Below, piece by piece: positions 62,346-64,000 of a DNA stretch of 64,000 nucleotides. A program made the translations under genes and the position numbers. Below the pieces are notes generated by a model, which worked only from the letters and a program-made list of their open reading frames with translations, searched no databases and was not told the origin of the DNA. The stretch's first letter is position 1. The number at the start of each line of letters is the position of its first letter. This DNA is from Paenibacillus_AR mesotrionivorans (GTDB lineage Bacteria > Bacillota > Bacilli > Paenibacillales > NBRC-103111). The DNA is taken from NCBI RefSeq assembly GCF_046098205.1, contig NZ_JBJURJ010000020.1, forward strand, positions 62,001-126,000. Reading direction: 5' to 3'.

Positions 62346-63182
62346 ATGGAGTGCCCCATATGCGGAAGTAAGTCCATATCAACGTTTTTTAATTACCCCC
62401 GCTTTACACTGAAAGCCTGTCCGGATTGTGATATGCTTTTTCAACCCGAAGAAAGCCGCAGCAAGAGCAGTGATTTGATTCCGGAGATATACAACGAGGG
62501 CTGGATTCGAATGAGAGATCAGTGGATCAAAAGCTCTTATCTGGATAATGCCTACTTTAACACACTGATGCTGCAGATGTATAAGCCCAATAAAGGCAAG
62601 CTGTTGGAAATTGGTTCGGGAACAGGTGAATTTCTCAACATGGCGCGCGCTGCTGGCTGGGACACTCTTGGAGTCGAACCCTCCGCGGCTTCTTGTGCGT
62701 ATATCGCTGAAAAGTATCAGCTGCCGATCATTGAGGGGATATGGACACCTGACCTTCCATTGCCAACAGAAACCTTTGATGCAGTTGCTTTCTGGCATGT
62801 GTTTGAGCATATCCCTGACCCCGTTTCCTTTTTGAAACAGCTCTCTTCGCTGCTTACAAAGGAGAGCTATATCTTTTTCAGCGTTCCGAATCGATATAGT
62901 CTGAGGAATGAGGTTTTCGGAATTTCTAGCTCATTGTACACGGAAGCGGATCACTTGTTTCACCATTCGGAGCGAAGCCTAAGACGCATAGTGGAAAAAG
63001 CTGGCCTAGATGTTCAAGCCTTGTTCAGCAAGCAGACGACTGCTGAGCTGGAAAGGCTGCTGCCTCACTATCGGCCGAATGTGTCCTTTACCTTCGCACA
63101 GACGATGGAGCTGTTGTCCCAGCTTCAAGGTGAAATGCGGGGCCACGAGCTGTTCTGCGTTGCTAAGAAATCGGCTGAATAA
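62346..63182 (+). CDS. class I SAM-dependent methyltransferase
   Basis: 278 residues. Starts with a small Cys-rich zinc-like segment (MECPICGSKSISTFF, ACPDCDMLF), then the methyltransferase fold: LLEIGSGTGEFLNMARAAGW (motif I), GVEPSAASC, FDAVAFWHVFEHIPDPVSFL (motif with HVFEHI) and YIFFSVPNRYS. This Zn-ribbon plus Methyltransf_23 pattern is often found near glycan or cell-envelope genes, but the substrate is unknown. RBS CGGAGG. Composition is back to that of the rest of the window. Confidence 0.88.
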   Translation: MECPICGSKSISTFFNYPRFTLKACPDCDMLFQPEESRSKSSDLIPEIYNEGWIRMRDQWIKSSYLDNAYFNTLMLQMYKPNKGKLLEIGSGTGEFLNMARAAGWDTLGVEPSAASCAYIAEKYQLPIIEGIWTPDLPLPTETFDAVAFWHVFEHIPDPVSFLKQLSSLLTKESYIFFSVPNRYSLRNEVFGISSSLYTEADHLFHHSERSLRRIVEKAGLDVQALFSKQTTAELERLLPHYRPNVSFTFAQTMELLSQLQGEMRGHELFCVAKKSAE

Positions 63183-63188
63183 CAAAAA

Positions 63189-63226
63189 TGCTCCCGTATA
63201 AGCATCGTTTGAGCGGGAGCTTTATT
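63189..63226 (+). terminator. bidirectional terminator
   Basis: GCTCCCG / CGGGAGC stem then TTTATT; lies between the methyltransferase and the convergent DUF421 gene. Confidence 0.75.
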
Positions 63227-63234
63227 CTTACTTC

Positions 63235-64000
63235 TTAAGGACGGGCTTGAAGCCTCCGCTGCAGCTCCCGGAACAGGGTGTCCAGCGCCTGGGAGGCATC
63301 CTGCAGCGCTTGTTTTGCCCCAGGCTCGGTTTCCGTTACACCGGCCAGAGCCAGCTTGGTTTCACATTCCTTGAGTGCTGACAGCAGCTCCACATTGGGC
63401 TGCGGTTTAGGTTGTTGGGGCTGCTTGTGGCGGTCGTCATAGAAGTCGGCGTAGAGCTCACCGTTGGCATCTATCTGGGCCAGGAAAACATCCGGAACGG
63501 CGGCTTTCACCTCGGCAAGCTTTTTGTCCAGCCAGTTCCGGTTCCGTCCCGACTTCTGCAGAGCTTCCTCCAGAATTTGCCCGTCCATAATCACCGTTTG
63601 CGGTTCTCTCTCGGGCTGGACGGGAAGTCCAAGATCCTTGGGAGTCAGAGGCTGATTCTCCCGCTTCAACAGGACATTAATGTCCCCGCTGGGCTCCATA
63701 ATGGCAAATTCCACATCCGCCAGATTGAAGGCGGATTTTTTGCGTAGCTGCTCCATCAGCTCATCCGTGGTAAGCCGCTCCTTTTTCAGGTTCTTCTCCA
63801 ATACCCTGCCGTGTTCGATCAGGACGGAGCCTTTGCTGTCTATAAAATCACGCATCCGTTTGCTCTTGAGCTGCAGAAATTCGATGAAGTAGGAGCAGGC
63901 TGCCCATACGGTTAAGGAGAGAAGCCCCAGCATCCATTCGGCTTCCGAGTCCACGGTGACGTATGCCGCAATGCTGCCAATGGTGATGCCGGTGATATAT
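63235..64000 (-). CDS. DUF421 (YetF-like) membrane protein, N-terminus outside window
   Basis: The minus-strand frame is open to the window edge. It reads YITGITIGSIAAYVTVDSEA at its upstream end, so the apparent GTG at 63954 is an internal Val. A membrane helix (GLLSLTVWAACSYFIEFLQL) is followed by the typical DUF421 outside domain: SKRMRDFIDSKGSVLIEHGR, LTTDELMEQLRKKSAFNLAD, VEFAIMEPSGDINVLLKREN. The last 60 residues are a longer helical tail than usual. Role unknown; members of the family are linked to sporulation and envelope stress. Confidence 0.9.
   Translation of the reverse strand, partial: YITGITIGSIAAYVTVDSEAEWMLGLLSLTVWAACSYFIEFLQLKSKRMRDFIDSKGSVLIEHGRVLEKNLKKERLTTDELMEQLRKKSAFNLADVEFAIMEPSGDINVLLKRENQPLTPKDLGLPVQPEREPQTVIMDGQILEEALQKSGRNRNWLDKKLAEVKAAVPDVFLAQIDANGELYADFYDDRHKQPQQPKPQPNVELLSALKECETKLALAGVTETEPGAKQALQDASQALDTLFRELQRRLQARP

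Overview
This 64 kb window looks like chromosomal DNA from a Paenibacillus-like, Gram-positive, spore-forming soil Firmicute. The signs are strong GGAGG-type ribosome binding sites with frequent TTG and GTG starts, an S-layer-homology protein, an LtaS-type polymerase, a tiny YjcZ-like sporulation protein, several AraC-type regulators and many plant-polysaccharide genes. No rRNA, tRNA, CRISPR array, integrase, transposase gene or prophage module was seen.

Layout. 1-11.2 kb: the end of a membrane-fusion protein and a secreted partner, a VOC protein, a PQQ-type sugar dehydrogenase lipoprotein, an AraC regulator divergent from a sugar isomerase/oxidoreductase pair, a PadR-CPBP operon with its palindromic operator, and an LtaS-like enzyme. 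11.5-18.4 kb: a Dabb protein, a primary-type sigma factor away from dnaG, cardiolipin synthase, an SLH protein and an acyl-CoA synthetase. 18.6-25.3 kb: a glycan-use block (LacI regulator, GH38-like protein, HAD phosphatase, GH43), with the same palindrome in front of the regulator and the GH38 gene. 25.5-29.6 kb: YjcZ-like protein, Mn-dependent pyrophosphatase, MarR regulator with MFS transporter, DUF6509 protein. 30.4-43.9 kb: GH105 hydrolase with AraC regulator, a divergent IF-3 paralogue, a heterodimeric ABC exporter, an ABC-FtsX fusion divergent from a two-component system, a Gfo/Idh/MocA oxidoreductase and an orphan alpha-E protein. 44-47 kb: LytTR regulator, AraC regulator and L-rhamnose isomerase, several with cre-like sites.

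47.3-62.1 kb is a visibly AT-rich island with different codon use. It encodes a secreted 1887-residue protein (WapA-type N-terminus, seven RCC1 repeats, eleven FnIII modules), a 262-residue anchored charged protein, and a 1673-residue RHS/YD-repeat protein with a glycine-zipper C-terminal toxin-like tip. A small membrane protein (candidate immunity) follows. Two further displaced tip-plus-immunity cassettes lie downstream, partly decayed. A decayed fragment of rhaA marks the right edge while intact rhaA marks the left edge. The island is best read as a polymorphic (contact-dependent) toxin locus with an orphan cassette array. 62.3-64 kb returns to GC-rich sequence: a SAM methyltransferase and a DUF421 membrane protein cut by the window edge.

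Intergenic DNA is unusually structured. At least four sites carry 'tetrad' repeats: two direct copies 50-51 bp apart facing two inverted copies with the same spacing, 175-183 bp overall, in two motif classes. There are also two MITE-like inverted-repeat elements, an octanucleotide tract of 13 perfect copies and several shorter direct repeats. Functional calls rest on motif recognition by eye; no database search was possible.
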